Source of the DNA: Nitrosarchaeum sp.
GTDB lineage: Archaea > Thermoproteota > Nitrososphaeria > Nitrososphaerales > Nitrosopumilaceae
Assembly (NCBI GenBank): GCA_003569705.1
Contig: BGOU01000007.1
Span: forward strand, 124,001-188,000
Direction: 5' to 3'
Length of the DNA stretch: 64,000 nucleotides
Below are positions 1 through 10,130 of the stretch, piece after piece (position 1 is the stretch's first letter; every line of letters begins with the position of its first letter). Made by a program: the position numbers and the translations under genes. Under the pieces are notes generated by a model, which was given only the letters and a program-made list of their open reading frames with translations, did no database searches and was not told the origin of the DNA.

Positions 1-156
1 TCAGTAGACGGTAAACAAGTAAGAAAAATAGACGATATTTTGGTTCATCTACAAAGAGCAAAATCCATTGGAGATGAAATGAATTTAGAGATTCTAAGAG
101 ATGGTAGAACTACCAACATCACAATTACCTTAGAAGAAAGACCAAATGGAAATTAA
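1..156 (+). CDS. C-terminal end of a PDZ-domain (HtrA/DegP-like) protein, partial
   Basis: An open frame enters from the left edge and stops at TAA 154-156, giving about 51 residues. The visible part reads as the second half of a PDZ domain: a VDGKxV turn, a helix with 'DDILVHLQ', and a final strand with 'EILRDGRTTNITITLEER'. This is typical of the C-terminal PDZ of HtrA/DegP-type serine proteases, which act in protein quality control at the membrane or outside it. The catalytic domain lies outside the window, so the protease assignment is inference; a site-2 protease or a stand-alone PDZ protein is possible. Confidence 0.6.
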   Translation, partial: SVDGKQVRKIDDILVHLQRAKSIGDEMNLEILRDGRTTNITITLEERPNGN

Positions 157-198
157 AGCAATACAAGCATAAATACTTCTAGGCAAGCACAACAACTG

Positions 199-1368
199 TT
201 GAACAAACTTGTGTTAAACTCTGAGAGTTTAAACAATGTTTTAGAAGACAAGACAATTTCCAGAGATGAAATAATACAAATTTATGAAAGTTCAAAAAAT
301 AATCCCAAAGAGTTATTCTCAACATCTCAAAGATTGAGAAAAAAATTCAAAGAAGATTCAGTTACATTTTCAAAAAAAGCATTTTTCAATATTGTAAATT
401 TATGTAAAGATACATGTTTGTACTGTACTTACAAGGCAGAACCTAGTGAGGAAAAAATATCTCTGATGTCAAAACAAGAAATAAAACAATTATTGAGTCT
501 GGCAAAAAAATATAGATGTGTAGAAGCTTTGTTTGTAACAGGAGAACAACCAGAACAAAGATATCAAGAGGCCCGAGATTGGCTAAAGACAAATGGATTC
601 AAATCAACGGCAGAATATTTGATTCATGCATCAGAATTGGCAATAGAGACGGGGTTGTTTCCACATACCAATGCAGGAAACTTGAATAAAGAAGATCTAA
701 AAGAATTACAAAAAAGCAATGTGTCAATGGGCATAATGTTAGAAAACATCAGTGAAAGACTTGCAGAAAAAGGAATGCCACATTATTTAGCTGCAAGCAA
801 GAAACCAAAAGCACGTCTCGAAGTACTGCAAAATGCAGGTGAATTAAAAATTCCAATGACAACTGGGATACTAGTAGGAATTGGAGAAACGCCAATTGAA
901 ATCATAGATTCAATTTTGGCAATAAGAAAACTACATAAAAAATATGGAAATATACAAGAAGTGATTGTACAAAATTTTCAACCAAAACAAGACACTAGGA
1001 TGAATGATTTCCCGCCGGCTAATGAAAATTATTTCAAAATAGTTGTAGCATTAACAAGAATAATCATGCCAAAAATGAACATACAGATTCCTCCAAATTT
1101 ATCTCCAAATTCATATCACAGTTTTCTATCATTGGGAATTAATGATTGGGGTGGAGTTTCACCACTTACACCAGATTACGTAAATCCGGAATTTTCTTGG
1201 CCAGAGATTAAAAAAATAGAGCAAGACTCAATGAACGCAGGATTTGAATTAAAATGCAGATTTCCTGTCTATCCTGAATTTTTTTCGTTTATTGGCAAAG
1301 AGTTAAGAGATAAGATGAAAAATATTGAAGATGAAGAGGGCTTGGTGAGAAAGGAGTATTGGAAATGA
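199..1368 (+). CDS. cofG: FO synthase subunit 1, radical SAM
   Basis: CofG makes, with CofH, the deazaflavin chromophore (FO, 7,8-didemethyl-8-hydroxy-5-deazariboflavin) of coenzyme F420. The radical SAM cluster motif Cx3Cx2C is visible as C69, C73 and C76 ('LCKDTCLYCTYK'), followed by a TIM-barrel sequence with 'VTGEQPEQRY' and the late block 'NDWGGVSPLTPDYVNPE' typical of CofG. Length (389 aa) fits the family. The start is TTG. The stop overlaps the cofH start as ATGA at 1365-1368, so the two are translationally coupled. Function is known for the family; the assignment rests on motif and pairing. Confidence 0.93.
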   Translation: MNKLVLNSESLNNVLEDKTISRDEIIQIYESSKNNPKELFSTSQRLRKKFKEDSVTFSKKAFFNIVNLCKDTCLYCTYKAEPSEEKISLMSKQEIKQLLSLAKKYRCVEALFVTGEQPEQRYQEARDWLKTNGFKSTAEYLIHASELAIETGLFPHTNAGNLNKEDLKELQKSNVSMGIMLENISERLAEKGMPHYLAASKKPKARLEVLQNAGELKIPMTTGILVGIGETPIEIIDSILAIRKLHKKYGNIQEVIVQNFQPKQDTRMNDFPPANENYFKIVVALTRIIMPKMNIQIPPNLSPNSYHSFLSLGINDWGGVSPLTPDYVNPEFSWPEIKKIEQDSMNAGFELKCRFPVYPEFFSFIGKELRDKMKNIEDEEGLVRKEYWK

Positions 1369-2624
1369 GTGTCAACATAGAATTACTGCTTAAAAATTCA
1401 GACTCTTTTGTTTCTGAGATTTTAAACAAGGCATTATCAGATAAAGAGATAACATCTCAGGAAGGATTAAGACTATACAACACAACAGGGATAGATTTTC
1501 ATTTAGTAGGACTGGTTGCAGATGAAATTAGGAAAAGAAGAGTCGGAGACACAGTTACATATGTTGTAAATAGAAACATCAATTTTACCAATGTATGCAT
1601 TAAACAATGTGGTTTTTGTGCATTTAGTAGAGATTTTAGAGAAGAGGAAGGATACTTTCTCCCAACAGATGAAATTGTAAGACGTGCAAAAGAGGCACAT
1701 CAATTAGGTGCAACGGAAGTCTGTATTCAAGCTGGTCTTCCACCAGATATGGATGGAGATTTGTATGAAAATATTTGCAGGGCAATTAAAAAAGAAATTC
1801 CAGATATCCACATACATGGATTTTCACCAGAGGAAGTTCTCTACGGAGCATCAAGATCAAAGACGACAATTAGAGATTATCTTAAAAGACTAAAAGAATC
1901 GGGAGTAAACACTCTGCCAGGAACAGCAGCAGAAATACTAGATCAAAAATTAAGAGATAAAATTTCTCCAGGAAGAATTAGTGTAAAAGATTGGGTAGAA
2001 GTTATCAAGACAGCTCATAATCTTGGAATCAACACAACCTCAACTATGATGTTTGGACACATTGAAACACCTGAAGACAGAGTAAATCACATTGCAAAAA
2101 TTAGAGAGATTCAAAAAGAGACAAGAGGATTTACAGAATTTGTTCCACTCAATTTTGTTCATAGTGAAGCCCCAATGTACAAACACCAATTACATGATGG
2201 AATAAGACAAGGAGGTAGTGGTAATGATGTATTGCTAACACATGCAATTGCAAGAATCATGCTAAATAATTACATAGACAATATTCAAATGTCATGGGTA
2301 AAGGAAGGACAAAAAATGTCACAATTGTTGTTAATGTGGGGAGCCAATGATTTTGGAGGAACATTAATCAACGAAAGCATTTCAACATCAGCAGGTTCCA
2401 ATCATGGTCAATTGATAAGACCAAAAGAGATAAGACGATTAGCAAGAGAAATAGGAAGAATTCCTGCAGAAAGAAACACCAATTACAAAATATTGAAAAA
2501 ATTTGATACAAGTAATGAATCAGATGATGAATTAGATAAAATTTCAGATGTATCTAAATTTGGTTCATATGCAGAACTAATCAAAATTAACAAATTCAAA
2601 TACAAGAATCCAAGAAAAGAGTAA
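1365..2624 (+). CDS. cofH: FO synthase subunit 2, radical SAM
   Basis: CofH condenses 5-amino-6-(ribitylamino)uracil with tyrosine to give the substrate of CofG in F420 biosynthesis. The Cx3Cx2C motif is near residues 78-85 ('CIKQCGFCAFSRD'), with 'QAGLPPDMDG', 'HGFSPEEVLYGA' and a C-terminal 'WGANDFGGTLINESIS' block. The frame stays open to a TTG at 1359, but GGAG at 1353-1356 sits 8 nt before the ATG at 1365, which also forms the ATGA overlap with cofG; I choose 1365. A distant relative (MqnC-like) lies at 20621-21739; CofH is distinguished by its pairing with CofG. Confidence 0.92.
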   Translation: MSVNIELLLKNSDSFVSEILNKALSDKEITSQEGLRLYNTTGIDFHLVGLVADEIRKRRVGDTVTYVVNRNINFTNVCIKQCGFCAFSRDFREEEGYFLPTDEIVRRAKEAHQLGATEVCIQAGLPPDMDGDLYENICRAIKKEIPDIHIHGFSPEEVLYGASRSKTTIRDYLKRLKESGVNTLPGTAAEILDQKLRDKISPGRISVKDWVEVIKTAHNLGINTTSTMMFGHIETPEDRVNHIAKIREIQKETRGFTEFVPLNFVHSEAPMYKHQLHDGIRQGGSGNDVLLTHAIARIMLNNYIDNIQMSWVKEGQKMSQLLLMWGANDFGGTLINESISTSAGSNHGQLIRPKEIRRLAREIGRIPAERNTNYKILKKFDTSNESDDELDKISDVSKFGSYAELIKINKFKYKNPRKE

Positions 2625-2893
2625 TTTACTAGATAAGATAATCATTAAAAAGAAATGCATGTGAGATTGTATTGTCAACACAGTAACAATTATGAGAATT
2701 ACAGATTATGAAGTTGTAGAACTAGAACAAAATTTAGAATTGCAGAGTTAGACTAATTTATAGAAAAAACATATCCATTCAAACAAGTAATGAAAATAAC
2801 AGTACAAAAATAGGTCGGTAGGCACGAAATAAGGTGTAAAAAAACCATCTAGATTGATCAACAAAGCTCGAGTTTAACATTAATAAGGTAATG
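2625..2893. other. Intergenic region between cofH and the winged-helix gene
   Basis: No convincing gene is seen. A 19-codon ORF (about 2692-2751, 'MRITDYEVVELEQN...') reads like protein but ends early; it may be a decayed fragment. The right end holds the palindrome described separately. Confidence 0.3.
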
Positions 2894-2910
2894 TACCGTA
2901 CAATACGGTA
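2894..2910. promoter_or_regulatory. 17-bp inverted repeat abutting a start codon (possible operator)
   Basis: TACCGTA and TACGGTA form a perfect 7-bp inverted repeat with a 3-nt spacer (CAA). It ends on the first base of the ATG of the downstream winged-helix gene. A dyad covering the start of a predicted DNA-binding protein gene is where an autorepressor would bind. The palindrome is seen; the operator role is inference. Confidence 0.5.
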
Positions 2911-3256
2911 TGATGCGAGCAAGATTAACATACATCCCCATAGAAGTGGCAGACCAATTTGAAGATTTTATCATAACAAGGGATGTCCAAGTACTAGATG
3001 CAGTAAAAGCAAGAACACGTGATTACAGCACATTATCTCTTCTAAAATTACTGTACCAGCTTAAAGGAAACCCAATGACATTTTCAAATCTATATTCAAA
3101 ATCAAAAATAAGAATGAAAAATCATTTCTAAATTATTTACATCTTTGTGTAAATTACAACTTTGTGCAAAAAGAGGCAGTTGGATCAAACATGATTTATT
3201 CCATAACAGATAAAGGAAGAACCATGTTGAATCTGTTTATTCATAAAAGTAATTAG
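2910..3256 (+). CDS. Winged-helix DNA-binding protein, frameshifted
   Basis: The first frame gives 73 residues and stops at 3129-3131. The next frame continues from about 3128 to TAG 3254-3256 with 'LNYLHLCVNYNFVQKEAVG' and 'MIYSITDKGRTMLNLF', the C-terminal wing of a winged-helix domain of the kind common in thaumarchaea. Restoring one base near 3124-3128 joins 'SNLYSKSKIRMKNHF' to 'LNYLHLC' in one protein of about 115 aa. The palindrome at 2894-2910 touches its start codon, so autoregulation is plausible. One of seven genes in the window missing a single base; a true pseudogene is the alternative. The target genes are unknown. Confidence 0.6.
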
Positions 3257-3277
3257 ACAGAACAATCGACGTAAAGA

Positions 3278-4003
3278 ATGCAAGAAGGATTTCCGGAAGC
3301 AGAAGTATTTGAGATAAAAAAAATAGAACTCAATAGTCCAATAATATTTGCAGGATTTGTAGGTGCAGGTCTTGTAGGACCACTTGCAATTAGCCACATC
3401 ATTGAAGAATTAAAAATGGAGGAAATAGGATTAATGAGATCAAAGTATCTTCCACCAACAACTGTCTTTATGAAAGGTAGATTACGTCACCCTTTCAGAT
3501 TTTATGCAAACAAAGAAGGTACAATATGTACAATAATTTGTGAAATAACATTAAGAATGGAAGGGTTGTACTCACTTGTTTCAGCTATTTTAGATTGGGT
3601 AGATAAAAAAGGCTCAAAAGAAATTGTAATTCTAGATGGAATAGCAAGTGAGGAACATGACAATAAAGCATATTGTGCAGCAGGAGAAGATTTGATAAGA
3701 ACAATGGCAGATAAAGACATCAGCATGATCCCACAGGGATTTATCACAGGAATTCCAGGAGGAATTTTAAATGAATGTATTGTAAGAAAGATTCAAGGAA
3801 TATCTCTACTTGCAAAAGCAAACAAGACATCACCAGATCCTGCAGCAGCGTCGACGTTAATAGAGGCACTAAATAGATTCTATGACATGAAAATAGATAC
3901 GTCAGATTTGAAGAAAGAAAAAGAGAGAATCAATTCCGAATTTAGTGAATTATCTCAAAAATATGTTGAGCATAGAGAAGAATTTGCTGGCATGTACATG
4001 TGA
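3278..4003 (+). CDS. PAC2 family protein (proteasome assembly chaperone-like)
   Basis: A 241-aa protein of the archaeal PAC2 family (COG2047 type). The diagnostic features are the N-terminal 'PIIFAGFVGAGLVGPLAISHIIEEL', the central 'ILDGIASEEHDNKAYCAAGE', and 'PQGFITGIPGGILNECI'. PAC2 proteins in eukaryotes help assemble the 20S proteasome; the archaeal role is not established. The C-terminus is a charged helix (about residues 205-240). The stop lies about 50 bp before the purM start on the same strand. Confidence 0.75.
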   Translation: MQEGFPEAEVFEIKKIELNSPIIFAGFVGAGLVGPLAISHIIEELKMEEIGLMRSKYLPPTTVFMKGRLRHPFRFYANKEGTICTIICEITLRMEGLYSLVSAILDWVDKKGSKEIVILDGIASEEHDNKAYCAAGEDLIRTMADKDISMIPQGFITGIPGGILNECIVRKIQGISLLAKANKTSPDPAAASTLIEALNRFYDMKIDTSDLKKEKERINSEFSELSQKYVEHREEFAGMYM

Positions 4004-4052
4004 GTCAAAAACTAGGCAAATTCTTTTATTCACAGCAAATACGCATGAAACT

Positions 4053-5054
4053 ATGGTCTTGACCTACAAAAAAGCAGGCGTGGACATAACCAAAATCAAA
4101 CAAAGTCAGGCAGCAATAGGCAAGATGATTGAATCTACACATAAACTCCAAAAAATGGCAAAAATCACACATGGTTTTGGACATTATGCAGGAATTGTAG
4201 AGATCCCAGGAGGAAAATTACTAGCTACCCATACAGATGGAGTTGGGACTAAAGTAGTAATTGCAAATTTGATGAAAAAATACAACACGATTGGAATTGA
4301 TTGTGTTGCAATGAATGTAAATGATATAATATGTATTGGTGCAACGCCGGTTTCATTTGTAGATTATATCGCTGCAAACAAAAATGATCAGAAAATTTTC
4401 AAAGAGATTGTAGAGGGATTGGTAAAAGGCGCAAAGAAATCAGCAATGCCAATTGTAGGAGGAGAGACAGCGATAATGCCAGATGTCATTGCAGGTAAAG
4501 GATTTTCATTTGATTTAGCAGGAATGGTAGTAGGTCTTGTTTCAAAGAAAGACATGGTGCTTGGAAATAAAATAAAAACGGGAGACATTATAATAGGTGC
4601 AAAAAGTAGCGGATTGCATTCCAACGGATATTCATTAGCAAGAAAAGCACTTTTGACAAAATATTCTGTAAAAGACAAAGTAAAAGGAGTCGGAGCAATA
4701 GGAGAGTCTCTTTTGACACCTACTGAGATTTATGTAAAACCAATTTTAGAAATAATTCAAAAGTGTAAAGTAAGTGGGTTGGCACACATCACAGGTGGTG
4801 CATTTACAAAATTACTCCGTCTCAAAAAAATAGGATACAACATAGATTCACTGCCAATGATTCCACCCATAATGAAATTAATTGCAGAGCAAGGTGTAAA
4901 GCCAGATGAGATGTACAAGACGTTTAACATGGGTGTTGGATTTTGTGTTGTTGCATCAAAAGATCAAGCAGATGAAATAAAATCAATATTTAAAAAACAT
5001 AATATATCAAGTCAGAAATTGGCCAAATCACATCTAAAAAAGGAGTTTTTGTAA
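4053..5054 (+). CDS. purM: Phosphoribosylformylglycinamidine cyclo-ligase (AIR synthetase)
   Basis: PurM closes the imidazole ring of purines (FGAM + ATP to AIR). Visible family features are the N-terminal 'YKKAGVDITKIKQSQAAIG', the substrate and ATP segment 'THTDGVGTKVVIANLM', 'DCVAMNVNDIICIGATP', 'VGGETAIMPD', 'SSGLHSNGYSLAR' and 'HITGGAF'. The open frame extends upstream to 3945, inside the PAC2 gene, but homology begins at the ATG at 4053, giving 333 aa, the usual length. It is probably transcribed with the PAC2 gene. Confidence 0.93.
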   Translation: MVLTYKKAGVDITKIKQSQAAIGKMIESTHKLQKMAKITHGFGHYAGIVEIPGGKLLATHTDGVGTKVVIANLMKKYNTIGIDCVAMNVNDIICIGATPVSFVDYIAANKNDQKIFKEIVEGLVKGAKKSAMPIVGGETAIMPDVIAGKGFSFDLAGMVVGLVSKKDMVLGNKIKTGDIIIGAKSSGLHSNGYSLARKALLTKYSVKDKVKGVGAIGESLLTPTEIYVKPILEIIQKCKVSGLAHITGGAFTKLLRLKKIGYNIDSLPMIPPIMKLIAEQGVKPDEMYKTFNMGVGFCVVASKDQADEIKSIFKKHNISSQKLAKSHLKKEFL

Positions 5055-5147
5055 ATTCCATAAAAATTGCATAATAATTAGACAATTATAAGAAAATGTT
5101 CAACCAATAATTACCTTATATTGGAACAATTTATTTAAAAATAGAAA

Positions 5148-6586
5148 ATGACCACATTTGCTAGTTATGTTCAATCCATTAATAAAAAAACAACCATAGG
5201 ATTTTCACTGTTAGGCTTTATGTCCATTTTGATTTGGATCATTCCAGAAATTATAGGATTCAATGCAAGTATTCCCTTGCGTCTTTTAACAATAGTTCTG
5301 CTTTCAATATACGTTGTACTAGCATTTGAGTTTGTTCATAGAACCGTAATTGTGCTAGTAGCAGCTACAATTGCAATCACAATCGGTATCACCACAGGTC
5401 TCTTTCCAGCTGACGAAAGTTTAGAATTTGCAATTCATTCTATCGATTTTAACACAATAGGTCTTTTGTTAGGAATGATGATCATTGTGACCATTTTAGC
5501 TGAGACAGGAATTTTTCAGTATATTGGAATCAAAATGGGTAAAGTATCCAAAGGAAACATGTGGAAACTTTTGGTTATGATGAGTGTATTTACTGCAGTG
5601 ACATCCATGTTCATAGATAATGTTACAACAATTCTACTTATGATTCCAGTAACTATTTCCATATTCAAAATTTTTCGCATATCACCTATTCCATTTATAC
5701 TGGCACAGGTACTTGCATCAAACATAGGCGGAACTGCCACTCTTATTGGAGATCCGCCAACATAATGATAGGCTCAGCTGCCAACATAGATTTTAATTCA
5801 TTTTTAATTCACATGGGTCCTACGATCGGAATTTCATTAATAGTGACGTTGATTCTGTTCAAGATATTTTTTAGAAAAGATCTAAAGATAACACCACAAC
5901 ATATTGAAGAATTAATGAGTCAAGATGAAAGATCTTTCATCAAAGATAAACCTCTTTTGATGAAATCATTATCGGTGTTGTTTGGCGTCATAATACTTTT
6001 TACGATTCATGGAATTTTACATATCGAGCCTTCAATTATTGCTCTTGGTGGTGCAGGCGTTTTGTTACTCATATCAAAAATAAAACCTGAAAAAATATTG
6101 CATGAGGTAGATTGGAGTACTCTCATATTCTTTGCATGTCTTTTCATCACCATAAGTATCGCAAAAGAATCTGGAATGATTGACGTATTAGCAAAGACAG
6201 CACTTGGCATTACAGCAGGAAATCCATGGGCAAGTTTCTTTATGATAACATGGGTGTCTGCTATTGCAAGTGCCTTTGTAGACAATATTCCATTTGCGGT
6301 AACTATGATACCACTAGTTGAAATTCTAAATCAAAGTCCAGCCATTGCCGCAGAATTCAATAGTGCTATCAGTCCTCTTTGGTGGGCATTATCTTTAGGA
6401 GTAGGACTTGGTGGAAATGGTACACTCATTGGATCCAGTGCAGGAATCATTGCCATAGGACTAGCAGAAAAACATGGTTACAAAATTACATTTATGCAAT
6501 TCTTCAAAATAGGATTCCCATTCATGATAATAACAGTAGCAGCAGGAAGTGTCATTTTGATGATTGATCTGATACTAAAAATATAA
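5148..6586 (+). CDS. Ion permease of the ArsB/NhaD superfamily, frameshifted
   Basis: Two consecutive frames (5148-5765 and 5765-6586) together form one polytopic membrane protein of about 479 aa, with roughly 11-12 hydrophobic segments. The break is inside the family motif GDPPNIMIGS: the window reads GDPPT then a stop, and adding one A near 5760 restores GDPPNIMIGS exactly. Other motifs are 'DNVTTILLMIPVT', 'DNIPFAVTMIPLVE' and 'LGGNGTLIGSSAG'. The superfamily exchanges or exports ions (Na+/H+ antiport, arsenite, or carboxylates); the substrate here is not clear. It stands alone on the + strand. Confidence 0.8.
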
Positions 6587-6704
6587 TCAGTTGGAATGAT
6601 TTCAAGAGTACAAAAAAGACGAAATAATCATTTTGAGAAAGTATTGAGAAATAGAAACTACAAAGTTATTTAACGAATTTATGTACATTGCAATATGAGT
6701 ATTT

Positions 6705-8296
6705 ATGATTAAGTTGGAACCTGTATTTTCAAAAGCATGCGGTGAAATCATGCAAAATCTTCTAACTGTAAATGAACCAACTAAAAGACAAGTCAAAGAT
6801 GAAATCAAAAAAATATGTTCAAAATACGCACTTACACGAATTCCCAGAAATCATGAAATCCTTTCAATGGCAAAAGATTCAGATTTTTCCAAATTACAAA
6901 AAGTGTTACTTAAAAAACCAATCAAGACAGCATCAGGGGTATCAATAATTGCATTAATGCCAAAACCATATGCATGCCCACATGGGAGATGCACATATTG
7001 TCCAGGCGGAATTGAATATAATTCACCGAATAGTTATACAGGAAAGGAACCATCGACTCTAAATGCAATTGAAAATAATTACGATCCCAAACTCCAAATC
7101 ACAACAAAAATTGAAAAGCTAATTGCATATGGACACGATCCATCAAAGATGGAAATAGTAATTGTTGGAGGAACATTTCTATTCATGCCAAAAGACTATC
7201 AAGAGAATTTTATCAAATCTTGCTATGATGCACTAAATGGAGTTGATTCAAATAATTTGGAAGAAGCAAAATCAAACAATGAACATGCAAAAATAAGAAA
7301 TGTTGGATTTACAATTGAAACAAAACCAGATTACTGCAAACAAAAACACATTGATGCAATGTTAGATTATGGAATTACAAGAATAGAGATCGGAGTGCAA
7401 TCATTACAAGAAAGAGTATACAAAATTGTCAATAGAGGGCATGATTACAACGACGTAATTGAATCATTTCAGATTTCAAAAGATGCAGGATATAAAATTG
7501 TGGCACATATGATGCCAGGTCTTCCTACAATGACTCCAGAAGGAGACATGTCAGATTTTAAAAATTATTCGACGACTCACAGCTCAGACCAGACATGTTG
7601 AAAATCTATCCATCATTAGTCATAGAAAATACTCCACTTTATGAAGAATACAAACGTGGAGAATACACCCCATATTCAGATCAAGACATGATCAGAGTTT
7701 TAACGGAAGTAAAAAGAAATATCCCTAGATGGGTTCGAATAATGAGAATACAGAGAGAGATATCTCCAAAAGAGATCATCGCAGGTCCAAAATCAGGAAA
7801 CCTCAGACAAATAGTACACCAAAATCTGAGCAAGGAAGGCATTTCATGTAAATGCATAAGATGCAGAGAGGCAGGATTGTCAAATAAAAAGACAGATGAT
7901 CAGAATCTAAAATTAAACAGAATTGATTACGAATCATCGGGTGGAAATGAAGTATTTTTATCATATGAAGATGCAAACGATTCAATCTATGGATTTTTGA
8001 GATTAAGAAAACCAAGTATTCTTGCACATCGAAGAGAAGTTGGAAATGACTCATGTATTGTACGGGAATTGCACGTGTATGGTAAATCATTAAAGTTGGG
8101 AGAAAAAGGAGAAAATGCAATACAGCATTCAGGGTTGGGAAAAAATTTGATGAGAGAGGCTGAAAAAATTTCCAAAGAAGAATTTGACGCTACGAAACTA
8201 TTAGTGATTAGTGCTATAGGAACAAGAGAATATTATCAAAAATTAGGGTATTCGTTATATGGACCATACATGACAAAATCATTGAATCGAGAATAA
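6705..8296 (+). CDS. elp3: Elp3 tRNA uridine(34) acetyltransferase / radical SAM, frameshifted
   Basis: Archaeal Elp3 places an acetyl-derived side chain on wobble U34 of tRNAs. The first frame (6705-7601) carries the radical SAM domain with Cx4Cx2C at C91, C96 and C99 ('CPHGRCTYCPGG'), 'VIVGGTF', 'IETKPDYC' and 'RIEIGVQS'. The second (7595-8296) carries 'GEYTPYSDQDMI', 'VRIMRIQREI' and a GNAT domain with an acetyl-CoA loop ('IQHSGLGKNLM') and 'YYQKLGY'. The break is at A5 near 7560-7564: with six A's the text reads continuously 'DFKKLFDDSQLRPDMLKIYP'. Total about 530 aa, the normal family length. lysS follows 3 nt downstream. Confidence 0.9.
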
Positions 8297-8299
8297 GAT

Positions 8300-9886
8300 A
8301 TGTCAGAGCAGGAAATATTTGGAAAGGGAACTTGGATAGATAAATTAGCTCATGAACTACTAGAACGTGAAAAATCTCTAGGTAGAAGTGTAGATGTTTT
8401 AAGAGTTGAAAGCGGACTCGGAGCTTCAGGAGTACCACACATTGGAAGTCTAGGAGATGCAGTTAGAGCATATGGAGTAAAACTTGCACTAGAAAACTTT
8501 GGATATAAATCGGAATTAATTGCATACTCTGATGATTTAGATGGATTAAGAAAGATTCCAGAAGGGTTTCCTGATTCTTTAGAAGAACATTTGGCAAAAC
8601 CCGTTTCATTAATTCCAGATCCATTTGGATGTCATGAGTCATATGGAATGCACATGAGCAGTATTCTTTTGGATGGTCTTGATAAAATGGGAATTAAATA
8701 TGAATTTAGAAGAGCAAGAGACACCTACAAGAAAGGATTACTAAAAGATCAGATTCATACAATTTTGCAAAATAGTTCAAAGATAGGAGATAAGATTTCA
8801 GAACTAGTAGGTCAAGAAAAATTTCAAAAATTTCTTCCATATTTCCCAGTTTGTTCAAATTGTAATAGACTCTACACGGCAGAATCATTCGAGTATTTAG
8901 GTGATGAAAAGAAAGTAAGATACAAGTGTCATGATGCAGAAATCGGCTCAAAAATGATCAAAGGATGTGGCCATGATGGAGAAGCAGACATCACAAAAGA
9001 TTTAGGAAAACTAGCATGGAAAGTAGAATTTGCTGCAAGGTGGGCAGCATTTGACATTAGATTTGAAGCATATGGAAAAGATATCATGGATTCAGTTAAA
9101 GTAAATGATTGGGTATCAGATGAGATTTTGAATTTTCCACATCCTCATCATGTCAAATATGAAATGTTTTTAGATAAAGGAGGAAGGAAGATCTCAAAAT
9201 CATTAGGCAATGTAATTACAGGACAAAAATGGCTAGAATTTGGTAGTCCAAAATCAATCCTATTGCTTCTTTACAAAAGGATTACAGGTGCAAGAGAGTT
9301 AGGATTTGAAGACATACCATCATTAATGAACGAATATAATGAATTAGAAGATATATTTTTTGGAAAAGTCAAAGTAGACAATCAGGCCAAGTTAATAAAA
9401 TCAAAAGGACTCTATGAATATGTAAATCTATTAGATCCGCCAAAAGAGCCAAGCATTCATGTCAACTATAGATTACTAGTAGAATTAGCTAAAATGTTTA
9501 AAGAAAACAGAACAGAAAGAGTGATGAAGAAATTATTAGATTACGGAGTAATCAAAAATCCAGATCCACAAATAGAAAAATTAATTGAATTGTCAGGGAA
9601 TTTTGCAGATGAGTTTGATCAACAAGAAAAAGTAGAAATTGATATGGATGAATCAGCAAAAAAAGTGTTGAAACTACTAGTAGATGCACTTAATGCCGAA
9701 GAAGAGCCAGAAGACATTCAAAATACAATATACCAAATTGCAAAATCAAATGGAGTAGAACCAAAAGATTTCTTTAAAATTTTATACCAGATAATACTTG
9801 GCACATCAAGAGGTCCTAAAATTGGGCCACTTATCTCAGACATTGGAAGAAAGCAAGTTGCAAAAACAGTATCAGAATATATCTAA
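8300..9886 (+). CDS. lysS: Lysyl-tRNA synthetase, class I
   Basis: This enzyme charges tRNA-Lys. It is the archaeal class I form, not the class II form of most bacteria. The HIGH-like motif is HIGS at residues 47-50 in 'GASGVPHIGSLGDAVRAYG'; the KMSKS-like motif is 'KISKSLGNV' near residue 297. A Cys zinc site ('CSNCNRLYTAE', then 'CHDAE' and 'GCGHDG') lies between residues 185 and 230. Length is 528 aa. The start ATG is 3 nt after the Elp3 stop, so the two genes, both acting on tRNA, are probably co-transcribed. Confidence 0.95.
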   Translation: MSEQEIFGKGTWIDKLAHELLEREKSLGRSVDVLRVESGLGASGVPHIGSLGDAVRAYGVKLALENFGYKSELIAYSDDLDGLRKIPEGFPDSLEEHLAKPVSLIPDPFGCHESYGMHMSSILLDGLDKMGIKYEFRRARDTYKKGLLKDQIHTILQNSSKIGDKISELVGQEKFQKFLPYFPVCSNCNRLYTAESFEYLGDEKKVRYKCHDAEIGSKMIKGCGHDGEADITKDLGKLAWKVEFAARWAAFDIRFEAYGKDIMDSVKVNDWVSDEILNFPHPHHVKYEMFLDKGGRKISKSLGNVITGQKWLEFGSPKSILLLLYKRITGARELGFEDIPSLMNEYNELEDIFFGKVKVDNQAKLIKSKGLYEYVNLLDPPKEPSIHVNYRLLVELAKMFKENRTERVMKKLLDYGVIKNPDPQIEKLIELSGNFADEFDQQEKVEIDMDESAKKVLKLLVDALNAEEEPEDIQNTIYQIAKSNGVEPKDFFKILYQIILGTSRGPKIGPLISDIGRKQVAKTVSEYI

Positions 9887-9892
9887 AAAAAC

Positions 9893-10093
9893 ATGGCCCA
9901 TAATGAGCACAACAAATCAAAAAACAGTGGAAGTTTTGCAATGATAATACTAGGTGCTCTATTATTATATTTGGCACCTAACATAAATCCCAGTAACCCG
10001 ATATTAGGAGCCATTGCATTAATTGGTGGAATTATAATTGGAGGTGTTGGATTTTATCTCAAGTTTATTCGTACAAGAGCAAAAAAAGTCTAA
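9893..10093 (+). CDS. Small two-helix membrane protein
   Basis: A 66-aa protein with a hydrophilic N-terminus rich in Asn, His and Lys, two hydrophobic helices (about residues 15-32 and 39-57), and a basic tail 'KFIRTRAKKV'. The tail suggests both termini face the cytoplasm. It starts 6 nt after lysS ends, so it is probably in the same transcript. I do not recognise a family. Confidence 0.65.
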   Translation: MAHNEHNKSKNSGSFAMIILGALLLYLAPNINPSNPILGAIALIGGIIIGGVGFYLKFIRTRAKKV

Positions 10094-10130
10094 AGAAACG
10101 TTCATCTTTTGGGAAATTTGGTAGGTAAAC

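Noticed and set aside
3185-3397. Minus-strand ORF of 70 codons over the winged-helix/PAC2 junction
   Set aside because: Shadow of real coding sequence on the plus strand; composition (Tyr, Cys, Phe, Trp) is typical of antisense translation.
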